Position numbers and translations under genes: made by a program. From positions 1 through 64,000 of the forward strand of contig NZ_WWEM01000019.1 in the NCBI RefSeq assembly GCF_019308285.1: a DNA stretch of 64,000 nt, given 5' to 3'. This DNA is from Flavobacterium quisquiliarum. Its GTDB lineage: Bacteria > Bacteroidota > Bacteroidia > Flavobacteriales > Flavobacteriaceae. Under the pieces are notes generated by a model, which was given only the letters and a program-made list of their open reading frames with translations, was not told the origin of the DNA and did no database searches. Positions within the stretch are counted from its first letter, which is position 1, and each line of letters begins with the position of its first letter. Positions 22,989 through 31,647 of this stretch are shown piece by piece.

Positions 22989-25900
22989 TTAATTAACCGG
23001 AATATAAATATCAAATGAAGCACCTTCGTTCATAACGCCCGATGCTGTGATTACTCCGTTATGGTTTTCTACAATTTTCTTTACGATTGCAAGACCAATT
23101 CCAGTTCCGTTATAGCGGTCTCTTCCGTGTAAACGCTGGAAAACTTCAAATATCTTTTTATTGTATTGCGATTCAAAACCAATTCCGTTGTCTGAAACTT
23201 GAATATGGCAGTAATTTTTATAGGAAATTAATTTTTCAATATTTAAATCTTTTCCATTCACTATTTTACTTGTGATTTTGATTTTAATCGGAACATTAGG
23301 ATCGGAGAATTTTAATGAATTGCTGATCAGATTGTACAATAATTGCTTGAACTGAAACGGAATGACATCAACTTCAGATGTTTTTTCTACTTCAATAACA
23401 GCACTTTTTTGTTCCAATTCTTCTTTCAGATCCTCTTTTACTTCTTCGATAATTTCAGCAAGATCTGTTTTTACGAAAATACGTTCTTGAACATTGGTTC
23501 TCGAATATGAAAGTAAATCGTTGATTAAAGTCTGCATTCGTTGTGCGGCGTTTTGCATTCTTCTAAATTTATCTAAACCATTTTCAGATAAATTAGTGGC
23601 TTCTTTTTCGATAATCTGTGAGGCAAAAGTCTGTATTTTTCGGAGTGGTTCCTGTAAATCATGACTGGAAATATAAGCAAAGGACTGGAGTTCTTTATTC
23701 ATTTCTTCCAGCTCATTGTTTTTTTGCTCGAGCTCCATTGCATTCAATTTTAGAGTATCGTCTGCTCTTTTTTTATCGGTTAAATCGTGAGTCACTTTTG
23801 AAAAACCAATTACTTCTCCTTGTTTATTATGAACAGCGGTAATGACAACACTTGCCCAAAATAAATTTCCGTTTTTACGGGTACGCCAGCCTTCATGAAT
23901 TGCTTTTCCATTGTCTCTTGCGCGCTGTAAAAGCGTATGTGGAAGATTATTTTTTTGATCTTCATTAGTATAAAAAACAGCAAAGTATTTCCCGATAATT
24001 TCGTCTGCTTTATAACCTTTTATTTTTTCGGCTCCAACATTCCAGTTTTCAATTATACCATCTCGGTTGAGGTATATGATAGCATATTCCTGAATCTCTT
24101 CAACCATTAAATGATAGCGCTCTTCACTTTTTCGGAGCGATTCATTGATCTGGATTAATTCTCTTGTTCGAGCTGTAACTTGTTGTTCCAATTCGTGTGT
24201 AAAAGCTTTTTCGGTATGAATATCCGTAAAGGCACCAACCCATTTTATAATTTTATTTTCAATATTGTAAACAGGTTCTCCAATGACGGTATGCCAACGG
24301 TAACTACCGTCTCTTCTGCGCATTCTCACATCACATCGATACATTTCGCCAGTTTCAAGTGCATTCTGCCAGATTCTGATATTTTCTTGAAAATCATCTG
24401 GATGAATCATGGCTTCCCAAGAACCTTCAACACCAGGTTGAATTCCGGTATATTCCAGCCATTTTCCAGAAGTAAATAAAGCATTTCCTTCGGCATCTGT
24501 TTCCCAAATTAATTGCGGAATACTTTCGGTAAGAGAACGGAATCTCATTTCGCTTTCTTCGATTTTTTTTCGGGTTTCTACTTTTTCCGTAACATCAATC
24601 AGAGTCATTCTTACTCCCGAAATAGAATCGTCACTTTCACGAAGTGGGGCAAATTCAAAATCTACATAAAATTGATTGCTGTCATTTTTATCTTCAATAT
24701 AAAGAAGTGATTCGGATTCTGTATACACTTTTCCAGTTTCATAAACCTGTTGGAGTAATTTGGCGTATTTCTGTTTTTCTAATTCAGGAAATAATTCTAA
24801 TAGTTTTTTACCCTGTACATCGGTTTCTTCTTTTTTCCAGATATTATTTAAAAGCACAAAATTGGCCATTTCAATCGTAAAATCATTACCACGTAAAATT
24901 GCTTTTGGCACAGGCGACTGCATAATAAGATTGCGTAGTTTTTTCTCGCTTTCTTCGATTTTTTGCTTGTATTTTTTTTCCTCTGTGATATCTCTAACGG
25001 TTCCAATGAGTTTTGCAGGTTCGTTATTTTCGTCATAAAAAACTTTGCCTTTTCCTTCTACCCAATGTATTGATTTGTCTTTCCAGATTACACGCGCTTC
25101 ATAATGTAGAAATCCAGAAGTTAAAGCTTCTTTAAAACTTTTATTTCTAACGTGTAAATCATCAGGATGAAGATGTGCCAGTAATTCTTCGTGTGTTAGA
25201 GAAACATCTTCGGTATAACCTCCAATAATTTCGAGATATCTTTTAGAATAAATCGGATTTCTGGTTTTTACATTTAATTCCCAAGTTCCCAATTCGCTGG
25301 CTTCTACTACAATTTTAAGACGGTCTTCGTTAAGCTCAATTTTTTTACGGGCTTCTACTTTTTCACTTACTTCAGTAACGGTTACTAAAATTCCAGAAAT
25401 GGTTCCGTTTTCTTCTTTCAATGGATGATAAAGGAAATCGAAATAAGAAATTTCTATTTTTCCGTAACGGTTTAAAGGAACTGGAACTTCATTTCCATGA
25501 AACGGAATTCCGGTATTTAAAACACCATCAAGCAAGGTGCTTACAGTATCTTTTACTTCTGGAAGCGAATGGTATAAAGGTCTGCCAACAAAAGTCTCTT
25601 CTTCGCGATCCACAAGTTTTAGATAGGCTTCGTTTGCCATTTCTACCACATATTCTGGTCCACGAAGAATCGTAATTCCTACCGGAGCTTGTCTTACAGT
25701 ATCACGGAAACGTTTATCGCTTTCTTCAATTTTTTGTTTGGCCAAATATAAATCGGTAATTTCTACAGCAGTATTCATTACGGCATAAACTTTACCCTGT
25801 AAGTCATATAGTGGTGTAAAGCTGTAATTAAAATAGAATGACTGTAACACATTGTCTATAACAATATCAACGCGTGAATTTCTGGAATGAAAAGATTGTC

Positions 25901-27008
25901 CCGTTTCAAATACCATTTCAACTTGTTCAAATATGGACTGATTTTGTAATTCGGGTAAAATCTCCCTGTATGTTTTTCCAATCACATCAGAACCTTTCCC
26001 CCAAACTTTTATGATAGAATCATTGGCCAATTCGATACGCATTTCTTTCCCCACATAAACACCAATAGGAAAAGGTGCATTTTCTACCAGTTGACGTATT
26101 TTTTGTTCGCTTTCTTCTACTTTAGATCGTGCTAGAACCTGCGCAGTAACTTCGGTAGCAATTGCTGCAACACCAGAAATTGTTCCGTCAGCCTCTCTAA
26201 TCGCTTCATAAACAAAATTGACATAAGTATTTTCGGTTTGTCCATTTCTACTTAATTCAACAAAGTTTTCGTCGGTTGTAATTTTTTTACCGCTTACAAA
26301 AACGCTATGCAGAATAGTATCTAAACCTTGTTGTTTTAATTCAGGCAGCGTTTCAAAAATAGGTTTATTGATAATTTTGGTTTCAGTTGTTCCCCAAAGC
26401 TGGATCATTTGTTCATTGGCAATTTCAACAATATGATTTTCGCCTTTAAAAATACACATGGCAACTGGAGCCTGCATAATGTTGTTTACAAATCTAGCAT
26501 TACTTTCTTGCAAAGCATCAGAAACAATTTTCTTTTCTGTGGTTTCAATTACGGTAACTAAAATACCGCCTACAGAACCATCTTCTATTTTTATGGGACT
26601 GTACGAAAAATCAAAAAAACAATCTTCAGTATATCCGTTTCGGTGAAGAGGAACTTTAAAATCAGGAAAGCTTAACGCTTTGCCTTTCATAACATCGGCG
26701 AACATTGGACCAATAGTATCCCAGATTTCTGCAAATGTATTTTGAGAATTGCCACCTAAAGCTTCAGGATGTTTTGTAGCACCCAAAATAGGCCGGAAAG
26801 CATCATTGTATAACTGCGTATAATTTTTGCCCCACGCAATGTACATTCCAAAAGGATTGCCAAGTATCATTGCGGTCATGGTTTTTAGACTTTGGGACCA
26901 TTTTTCTGGATTACCCAAAGGAGTTTTGCTCCAATCTGCGGAACGTATTAAATTTCCCATTTCTCCTCCTTCGGAAAGAAAATAATGTTCCTTTTTGCTG
27001 CGGTTCAT
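22989..27008 (-). CDS. multi-PAS sensor histidine kinase
   Basis: 1339 residues, cytoplasmic, no membrane segment. About eight PAS/PAC units in a row (roughly 15-160, 165-290, 300-425, 430-555, 560-685, 690-810, 815-940, 965-1085); most end in the PAC pattern G-ISGIxVTVxEVTEK and begin again with EESExxxR. Units five and seven are of the PAS_3 type (HPDDL, HPDDFQENI). A coiled coil leads to HisKA (SSHDLQEPLRKIQTFA) and HATPase_c with LLYNLISNSLKFSD, VSDNGIGFE and GTGIGLAIVKK. The repeat of near-alike PAS units suggests internal duplication. The receiver gene 11 bases upstream on the same strand is the likely partner. Signal unknown, possibly redox or light. Confidence 0.92.
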   Translation of the reverse strand: MNRSKKEHYFLSEGGEMGNLIRSADWSKTPLGNPEKWSQSLKTMTAMILGNPFGMYIAWGKNYTQLYNDAFRPILGATKHPEALGGNSQNTFAEIWDTIGPMFADVMKGKALSFPDFKVPLHRNGYTEDCFFDFSYSPIKIEDGSVGGILVTVIETTEKKIVSDALQESNARFVNNIMQAPVAMCIFKGENHIVEIANEQMIQLWGTTETKIINKPIFETLPELKQQGLDTILHSVFVSGKKITTDENFVELSRNGQTENTYVNFVYEAIREADGTISGVAAIATEVTAQVLARSKVEESEQKIRQLVENAPFPIGVYVGKEMRIELANDSIIKVWGKGSDVIGKTYREILPELQNQSIFEQVEMVFETGQSFHSRNSRVDIVIDNVLQSFYFNYSFTPLYDLQGKVYAVMNTAVEITDLYLAKQKIEESDKRFRDTVRQAPVGITILRGPEYVVEMANEAYLKLVDREEETFVGRPLYHSLPEVKDTVSTLLDGVLNTGIPFHGNEVPVPLNRYGKIEISYFDFLYHPLKEENGTISGILVTVTEVSEKVEARKKIELNEDRLKIVVEASELGTWELNVKTRNPIYSKRYLEIIGGYTEDVSLTHEELLAHLHPDDLHVRNKSFKEALTSGFLHYEARVIWKDKSIHWVEGKGKVFYDENNEPAKLIGTVRDITEEKKYKQKIEESEKKLRNLIMQSPVPKAILRGNDFTIEMANFVLLNNIWKKEETDVQGKKLLELFPELEKQKYAKLLQQVYETGKVYTESESLLYIEDKNDSNQFYVDFEFAPLRESDDSISGVRMTLIDVTEKVETRKKIEESEMRFRSLTESIPQLIWETDAEGNALFTSGKWLEYTGIQPGVEGSWEAMIHPDDFQENIRIWQNALETGEMYRCDVRMRRRDGSYRWHTVIGEPVYNIENKIIKWVGAFTDIHTEKAFTHELEQQVTARTRELIQINESLRKSEERYHLMVEEIQEYAIIYLNRDGIIENWNVGAEKIKGYKADEIIGKYFAVFYTNEDQKNNLPHTLLQRARDNGKAIHEGWRTRKNGNLFWASVVITAVHNKQGEVIGFSKVTHDLTDKKRADDTLKLNAMELEQKNNELEEMNKELQSFAYISSHDLQEPLRKIQTFASQIIEKEATNLSENGLDKFRRMQNAAQRMQTLINDLLSYSRTNVQERIFVKTDLAEIIEEVKEDLKEELEQKSAVIEVEKTSEVDVIPFQFKQLLYNLISNSLKFSDPNVPIKIKITSKIVNGKDLNIEKLISYKNYCHIQVSDNGIGFESQYNKKIFEVFQRLHGRDRYNGTGIGLAIVKKIVENHNGVITASGVMNEGASFDIYIPVN

Positions 27009-27019
27009 TACAGGGAAAT

Positions 27020-27469
27020 TTAGGGTTGGAGGATAAAATGAGCTCTTTCGGGCTGTCTGAAATTATTCTCAGATGCTGTAGTCAGGGCAATTTCGATCAC
27101 CTTTTTCAATTTAGAAAAATCGCCTGGTTTTCGAATATAATACGAAGCACCATTTTTGTATAAGTTGTTTACAATTTCGCTGTCTAGTGAAGTCGAAAAA
27201 ATAATAACGGGCAGTTTCTTTAATTTTTCATCTGCCTTTATTTCTGCCAAGCATTCTAAACCATTTTTTCTAGGCATATTTAAATCAAGAAAAAGTACAT
27301 CAGGGAAATTATTAGGAGTGTTTGTTTTTAAAAAATCCATCAATTGTACGCCATCATGCACTATAGAAAGAGCAGCATTAATTGAAGTTTCGTCGAGAGC
27401 TTCTTTAAAGAAAAGACAGTCATCATCATCATCATCAGCTAATAAAAGATTATAGCGCTCTGTATTCAT
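27020..27469 (-). CDS. stand-alone CheY-like response regulator
   Basis: 149 residues, receiver only. Acidic run Asp-12 to Asp-17 (LLADDDDDDCLFF), phosphoacceptor Asp-62 in VLFLDLNMPRKNG, a switch Ser/Thr in VIIFSTSLD and Lys in YYIRKPGDF. This is the receiver type typical of Bacteroidota PAS-kinase pairs. It lacks any output domain, so it works through protein contacts or phosphotransfer. Upstream of, and probably co-transcribed with, the multi-PAS kinase. Confidence 0.92.
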   Translation of the reverse strand: MNTERYNLLLADDDDDDCLFFKEALDETSINAALSIVHDGVQLMDFLKTNTPNNFPDVLFLDLNMPRKNGLECLAEIKADEKLKKLPVIIFSTSLDSEIVNNLYKNGASYYIRKPGDFSKLKKVIEIALTTASENNFRQPERAHFILQP

Positions 27470-27979
27470 TTTTTTATTCTTTCAATTTTAGGGTTAAAAT
27501 ATCTTTGGTTAAATTTAACTTTTTTCGTTCAGATTTCCCGATTTTTTATGAAGAATGTTTGTCTGAAATTAAAAAATAAGGAAGTGTATTACATTTTTTT
27601 ATCTGTCCAACACAATTTTGTTTTACAATTTACGTTATAAATAGTCTTGAGGCATTTTGATAAATAAATTACAGAATAGAGAATCCTATCTCTTGTAACT
27701 CCCAAAAACACTGCTTTTTTCTCTCCAATTTTACAAGTTTATTGTTTACTGTATCCACAAAGTGTAAAATAATTATACACTATTTTCGGATTGCTTTTTT
27801 ATAAAACGCTCTATACCAGCTTTAAACCGTATTGGCACGCCGCTTGCAAATTGTGTTTATGTCTAAATCTTTGATGTGTTTGTTTTTTTATTGTTTCTCT
27901 TCATACGAGCCACAAATAAATCAGAAAAGAAAAGATTTTACTAAAAGCCCAATTAAGCAATCAAATAAGGAGTATAAGC
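27470..27979. promoter_or_regulatory. 510-base divergent regulatory region with an AGTGTA/TACACT inverted repeat
   Basis: No supported gene. It separates the receiver/kinase pair from the glycosyltransferase gene. At 27761-27781 the arms AGTGTA and TACACT are separated by 9 AT-rich bases, suitable as a binding site for a dimeric regulator. A frame at 27832-28026 has no homology-like features and overlaps the next gene, so it was not called. Confidence 0.4.
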
Positions 27980-29425
27980 ATGGAAAGCAGAACAATTATC
28001 TCAGAACAATTTTACTCGAACAATAGTTCGGTTATCAGCGAAAAAGCATTAAAAGGTTCTTTTTTTGGAACTAAAGAAAAAGCGCAAAAAGTACACGTAG
28101 AAAGACCTACAAGTCCGTTTGGATTAGCTGTTCTTATTGGAACATTTGTCCTAATGCTTGCAGGAGTATATGCAGTATATCTACTGCAAGATGATTTTGA
28201 ACAATTTCATTTTGAAAGAATCGCTTCGACTTGGGGACTACCATTTTTAATCATTACAACCATTTTGTTCTTTTATCAAACAGGAGTTTTCTTGTACAGC
28301 TCTTATTTGTATTTAAGATACAAACCAATCGAATCTGTTTCAGACGATTTATTGCCGACTTGTACGATTATCGTTCCGGCTTACAACGAAGGAAAATTAG
28401 TTTGGGATACTTTATTAAGTCTTGCAGACAGTGATTATCCAGCAGAAAAATTACAGCTTCTAGCTATTGACGATGGAAGTAAAGATGATACTTGGTACTG
28501 GATGCAGGAAGCAAAAGCAAAATTAGGAGATCGTGTAACGATTTTCCAGCAGCCAAAAAACCAAGGAAAACGTCAGGCATTATATAGAGGATTTAAACTA
28601 GGAACAGGAGAAATCTTTGTAACGGTTGACAGTGATTCTATTGTGAAAAAAGATACTTTGAGAAACTTAGTTAGTCCGTTTGTGGTAAACAAAAAATGCG
28701 GAGCTGTTGCAGGAAACGTTCAGGTTTTAAACAACAAATCGGCTATTTTACCAAAAATGCTGAATGTGAGTTTTGTAATGAGTTTTGAATTCCAACGTTC
28801 TGCGGAAAGCGAATTAGGATCTGTATTATGTACGCCAGGAGCTTTGGCAGCGTATAAAAGAGATGCAGTTTTCAACTGTCTTCCAGAATGGATCAACCAG
28901 ACTTTTATGGGCGAGCCATCAGATATTGGAGAAGATCGTGCTTTGACTAATATGATTTTGAAACAAGGTTTTGAAGTTAAATTCCAAAGAAACGCAGTGG
29001 TATTGACAAATGTTCCTGAAGAATATAAAGGATTATATAAAATGTTCATTAGATGGGCGAGAAGTAACGTTCGTGAAAACCTAATGATGGCAAAATATGT
29101 TTTCAAAGATTTTAGAAAAGGATCAAAATTTGGAGCAAGAATGTTATTCTTAAACCAGTTCTTTAAAATCGCAATGACATATCCTTTTATCTTGTTTATG
29201 TTCTATTTTATTGCAGTTCATCCAATATTATTTATAAGTTCAACATTCCTGGCAATTTTAATTTTCTCAAGTTTTTCAATGTTGTTCTATGCAAAACGAT
29301 ACAATTTGGCTGAGTCTTTCTGGGCGTATTCATACAGTGTTTTCTACACTTTCAGTTTATTCTGGATTGCGCCTTATGCCATTGCAACAGCTAATAAAAG
29401 AGGCTGGTTGACAAGAGGCTTATAA
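27980..29425 (+). CDS. membrane family 2 glycosyltransferase (polysaccharide synthase type)
   Basis: 481 residues. Two N-terminal membrane helices (~47-69, 88-110), then a GT2 catalytic domain with IIVPAYNEGK, DDGSKDDT (UDP-binding Asp), the DxD-type DSDS (217-220), GEDRALT (catalytic Asp region, 317-323) and RWARS (358-362), corresponding to the QxxRW product-binding motif of processive synthases. C-terminal helices (~382-465) form the polymer channel. The RWARS/EDRxLT set is nearest to hyaluronan, chitin (NodC) or cellulose synthases, so it probably makes and exports a beta-linked polymer. It has a long upstream region and its own terminator. Confidence 0.85.
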   Translation: MESRTIISEQFYSNNSSVISEKALKGSFFGTKEKAQKVHVERPTSPFGLAVLIGTFVLMLAGVYAVYLLQDDFEQFHFERIASTWGLPFLIITTILFFYQTGVFLYSSYLYLRYKPIESVSDDLLPTCTIIVPAYNEGKLVWDTLLSLADSDYPAEKLQLLAIDDGSKDDTWYWMQEAKAKLGDRVTIFQQPKNQGKRQALYRGFKLGTGEIFVTVDSDSIVKKDTLRNLVSPFVVNKKCGAVAGNVQVLNNKSAILPKMLNVSFVMSFEFQRSAESELGSVLCTPGALAAYKRDAVFNCLPEWINQTFMGEPSDIGEDRALTNMILKQGFEVKFQRNAVVLTNVPEEYKGLYKMFIRWARSNVRENLMMAKYVFKDFRKGSKFGARMLFLNQFFKIAMTYPFILFMFYFIAVHPILFISSTFLAILIFSSFSMLFYAKRYNLAESFWAYSYSVFYTFSLFWIAPYAIATANKRGWLTRGL

Positions 29426-29469
29426 ATTTGTACACTATATTTCTATATAAAACTCCACCCAAGAAAATT

Positions 29470-29501
29470 ACCCGTTGTAAAATTTTTACAGCGGGTTTTT
29501 T
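29470..29501 (+). terminator. Rho-independent terminator
   Basis: ACCCGTTGTAAAA / TTTTACAGCGGGT stem followed by seven T, after the glycosyltransferase gene. Confidence 0.85.
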
Positions 29502-29536
29502 GTTTTAAATGTGTTCCTTCGGTGTGAATTATTTTT

Positions 29537-29597
29537 AGCCGCAAATTGCACAAATTTTCACAAATTAATTAGTGGAGATTTGTGTAATTCGTGGCAA
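29537..29597. repeat. dispersed ~60-bp palindromic repeat, copy 1
   Basis: Starts CCGCAAATTGCACAAATTTT and ends in its near reverse complement (ATTTGTGTAATTCGTGG), with CACAAATTAATTAGTGG in the centre. The same sequence with small differences is at 52530-52589. It lies between convergent genes. It has no reading frame. Confidence 0.75.
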
Positions 29598-29626
29598 ATA
29601 AAAAAGCGGAGTAAACCTGCCAGCTT

Positions 29627-30331
29627 TTATCTGGATTCTAATGATGCAATAATCTGCTTTTTCATTGTGGTATGAATATAATCCATAGCTTCGGCATAAG
29701 AGATTGTATAATGCCTTTCGATGTTTTGATATTCGGACGGAAATTCACTTAAAATTTTATCATAATAAACATTCAGTTGATCGTTTGTCGGCATTTCATA
29801 TTTCAAGCGAAGCTGGAATCTTCGAAGCAAAGCGTTGTCAATTATTTCATAATGATTGGTAGCACAAATCAATAAACTATCAGTAGGGAAATAATCAAAA
29901 AGCTGAATAATGGTATTTACCAAACGACGCATTTCTCCCACATCTTTATCATCGCTGTCACGGCTTTTTCCGATTTGATCAAATTCGTCCAAAAATAAAA
30001 CAGCTCTTTCGCGAATGGCCTTATCAAAAATTGCTTTAAGATTTTTAGAAGTTTCACCAATTCTAGAGTCGATTATGGTGCTGAGGTTGACAATAATAAT
30101 CTTTTTGTTTAGCGTATGGGCAATTGCTTTTGCCGTTGTCGTTTTCCCGCAGCCGGAACTTCCGTGCAGTAGAATTTTATTATCGACTTTAAGATTATAC
30201 TTTTTAAGTTCTTCTATATATTGGTGTTCTTTGATAATCTGTAATAAAGCAGCTTTATTTTCATTGCTAAAGAATAAATCGTCTAAACCAATTTTTTCGG
30301 TATCGTTTACGGTAAGATCATTCAGGTTCAT
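29627..30331 (-). CDS. AAA+ ATPase
   Basis: 234 residues from ATG 30331; the frame extends to 30352 (seven more residues) but MNLNDLTVNDTEKIGLDDLFF is the natural family start. Walker A HGSSGCGKTTTAKA (about 57-65), Walker B AVLFLDEFDQIG (about 111-121), sensor 1 LLICATNH and arginine fingers in NALLRRFQLRL. The fold is the classical AAA core near the SpoVK/FtsH-type ATPases, without a protease or extra N-domain. Stand-alone ATPases like this remodel proteins; the substrate is unknown. It is 30 bases downstream of yggS on the same strand. Confidence 0.85.
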   Translation of the reverse strand: MNLNDLTVNDTEKIGLDDLFFSNENKAALLQIIKEHQYIEELKKYNLKVDNKILLHGSSGCGKTTTAKAIAHTLNKKIIIVNLSTIIDSRIGETSKNLKAIFDKAIRERAVLFLDEFDQIGKSRDSDDKDVGEMRRLVNTIIQLFDYFPTDSLLICATNHYEIIDNALLRRFQLRLKYEMPTNDQLNVYYDKILSEFPSEYQNIERHYTISYAEAMDYIHTTMKKQIIASLESR

Positions 30332-30361
30332 CTTCTTTTTAATTTGTGGCAAAATTAAGTT

Positions 30362-31093
30362 TTATTCTGCAATGTTTTCATTCCAGATTTCTTTTCCCAG
30401 AAAGCGGTTTCCAAAGATTGAAGTGCCAATCCTAACCATATTAGAACCTTCGGCAATAGCTAGTTCCAAATCCTGAGACATTCCCATCGAGAGTTTTAAA
30501 TCTTGTAGACCTTCAATTCCTTCTTTATAAATTTCGTCCCGAATCGTTCTTAAAAGTCTTAAAGATGGAATCATCTTTTCTTTTTCAACATCCAATAAAC
30601 CAATGGTCATTAGGCCTTTAATATGTAAAGTTTCATATGATCGTATTTGTTTAATGAAATCCAGAACGTTTTCAGGAGCTAAACCAAATTTACTCTCTTC
30701 ATAAGAAGTATTCACCTGTACGAAAACATCCAGTTTTCTATTTTGATTCAGAAGCTGTTTGTTTAATTCTGTTGCTAGATTTAAACGGTCGAGAGATTGA
30801 ATACAATTCACATATTTCAAAACATCTTTTACTTTATTCGTTTGAAGATGCCCAATAAAGTGACGTTCGAGAGGAAGATGTTTCAATTCAGCATCTTTGT
30901 CTCTTAATTCCTGCATTTTGTTTTCGCCCATTAAAGTTTCTCCAGCTTCAATGGCAATTTTGATTTGGTCTGCCGGAACTGTTTTTGTAGCCAGTAAAAG
31001 CTGGACATCAGCCGGATTTCTTCCAGAAGCTATGCAGGCATTTTCAATCCGTTGATGCACCTTTAGTAAATTAAAAATGATTTCGTTTTTCAT
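30362..31093 (-). CDS. yggS: YggS/PROSC-family PLP homeostasis protein
   Basis: 243 residues, the family length. PLP-binding Lys-37 in LLLATKTVP, the HFIGHLQTNKVKDV signature, and the phosphate-binding SMGMSQDLELAIAEGSNMVRIGTSIFG end are all present. The protein is an alanine-racemase-fold PLP carrier that controls pyridoxal phosphate and amino acid pools; it has no known enzyme activity. It is cytoplasmic. Usually near cell-division or proC genes in other phyla; here with an AAA ATPase. Confidence 0.95.
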   Translation of the reverse strand: MKNEIIFNLLKVHQRIENACIASGRNPADVQLLLATKTVPADQIKIAIEAGETLMGENKMQELRDKDAELKHLPLERHFIGHLQTNKVKDVLKYVNCIQSLDRLNLATELNKQLLNQNRKLDVFVQVNTSYEESKFGLAPENVLDFIKQIRSYETLHIKGLMTIGLLDVEKEKMIPSLRLLRTIRDEIYKEGIEGLQDLKLSMGMSQDLELAIAEGSNMVRIGTSIFGNRFLGKEIWNENIAE

Positions 31094-31211
31094 GCTGTAA
31101 AATTAGGTTTAAGCATGAAAATTTTACTGGACCAGTATATTTCAAAAAATGAAAAAACTGGATGATTTCGCAATTTCAAAACCAATCTAAATTTGCAGAG
31201 TAAAAACTTAG

Positions 31212-31229
31212 TCCCGATAGTTATCGGGA
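31212..31229. repeat. short palindrome TCCCGATAGTTATCGGGA
   Basis: Hairpin with 8-bp arms and a 2-base loop upstream of the DUF2024 gene. It resembles the small TCCCGATA-type palindromes that recur between genes in Bacteroidota. It may also be the spacer or leader of the following gene. Confidence 0.6.
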
Positions 31230-31260
31230 TAGTCGCTTAGAATCTTTAAAAAATAAAAAA

Positions 31261-31524
31261 ATGAAAATAGCAGTTTGGGATACTTATGTAACGCGCAAAG
31301 ACGGAAAAATAATGCACTTTGATATTTTGGTTGATGAAAATGTCAATGATGCCGAACAAGTGTATGAATACGGTAAAAAATACCTAAAAAGTGTAGCACA
31401 GGAAGGACAGACTTTATCGTCTAAAGAATGCAGTTTCTGCCACATTGATAAAGCACCGATTGAGGTTGAAAACCAAATTCGAGAAAATGGGTTTTCTATT
31501 ATTGAAATGGAAAACTGTAATTAA
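31261..31524 (+). CDS. DUF2024 family protein
   Basis: 87 residues. The start MKIAVWDTYVTRKDGKIMHFDILVDE is diagnostic of DUF2024, and the C-half has CSFCHIDKAP, a possible Cys-Cys-His metal site. Small cytoplasmic proteins of unknown function, often near metabolism or sulfur genes. Single gene here, bounded by two palindromic repeats. Confidence 0.88.
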   Translation: MKIAVWDTYVTRKDGKIMHFDILVDENVNDAEQVYEYGKKYLKSVAQEGQTLSSKECSFCHIDKAPIEVENQIRENGFSIIEMENCN

Positions 31525-31528
31525 TGGA

Positions 31529-31631
31529 ACGCGGATAAAACGGATTCGCTATCGCGAAAACGCTGATTGATACAGATTTAAAATCCGTAATTTTCCGTGT
31601 CTTTGCGATAGCAAATCAGTAAAATCTGCGT
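31529..31631. repeat. imperfect inverted repeat of 31-bp arms (dispersed palindrome type)
   Basis: Left arm 31529-31559 (ACGCGGATAAAACGGATT, CGCTATCGC) pairs with the right arm 31601-31631 (TTTGCGATAGCAAATCAG, AAAATCTGCGT) with several mismatches; about 40 bases lie between. It sits just after DUF2024, between convergent genes, and has no reading frame. The type is frequent in Flavobacterium intergenic DNA; copies cannot be checked here. Confidence 0.6.
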
Positions 31632-31647
31632 CTACTTTTTTAGAGTT

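Noticed and set aside
27832..28026. Small ORF before the glycosyltransferase
   Set aside because: No signal, no homology-like pattern, and it overlaps the true gene start.
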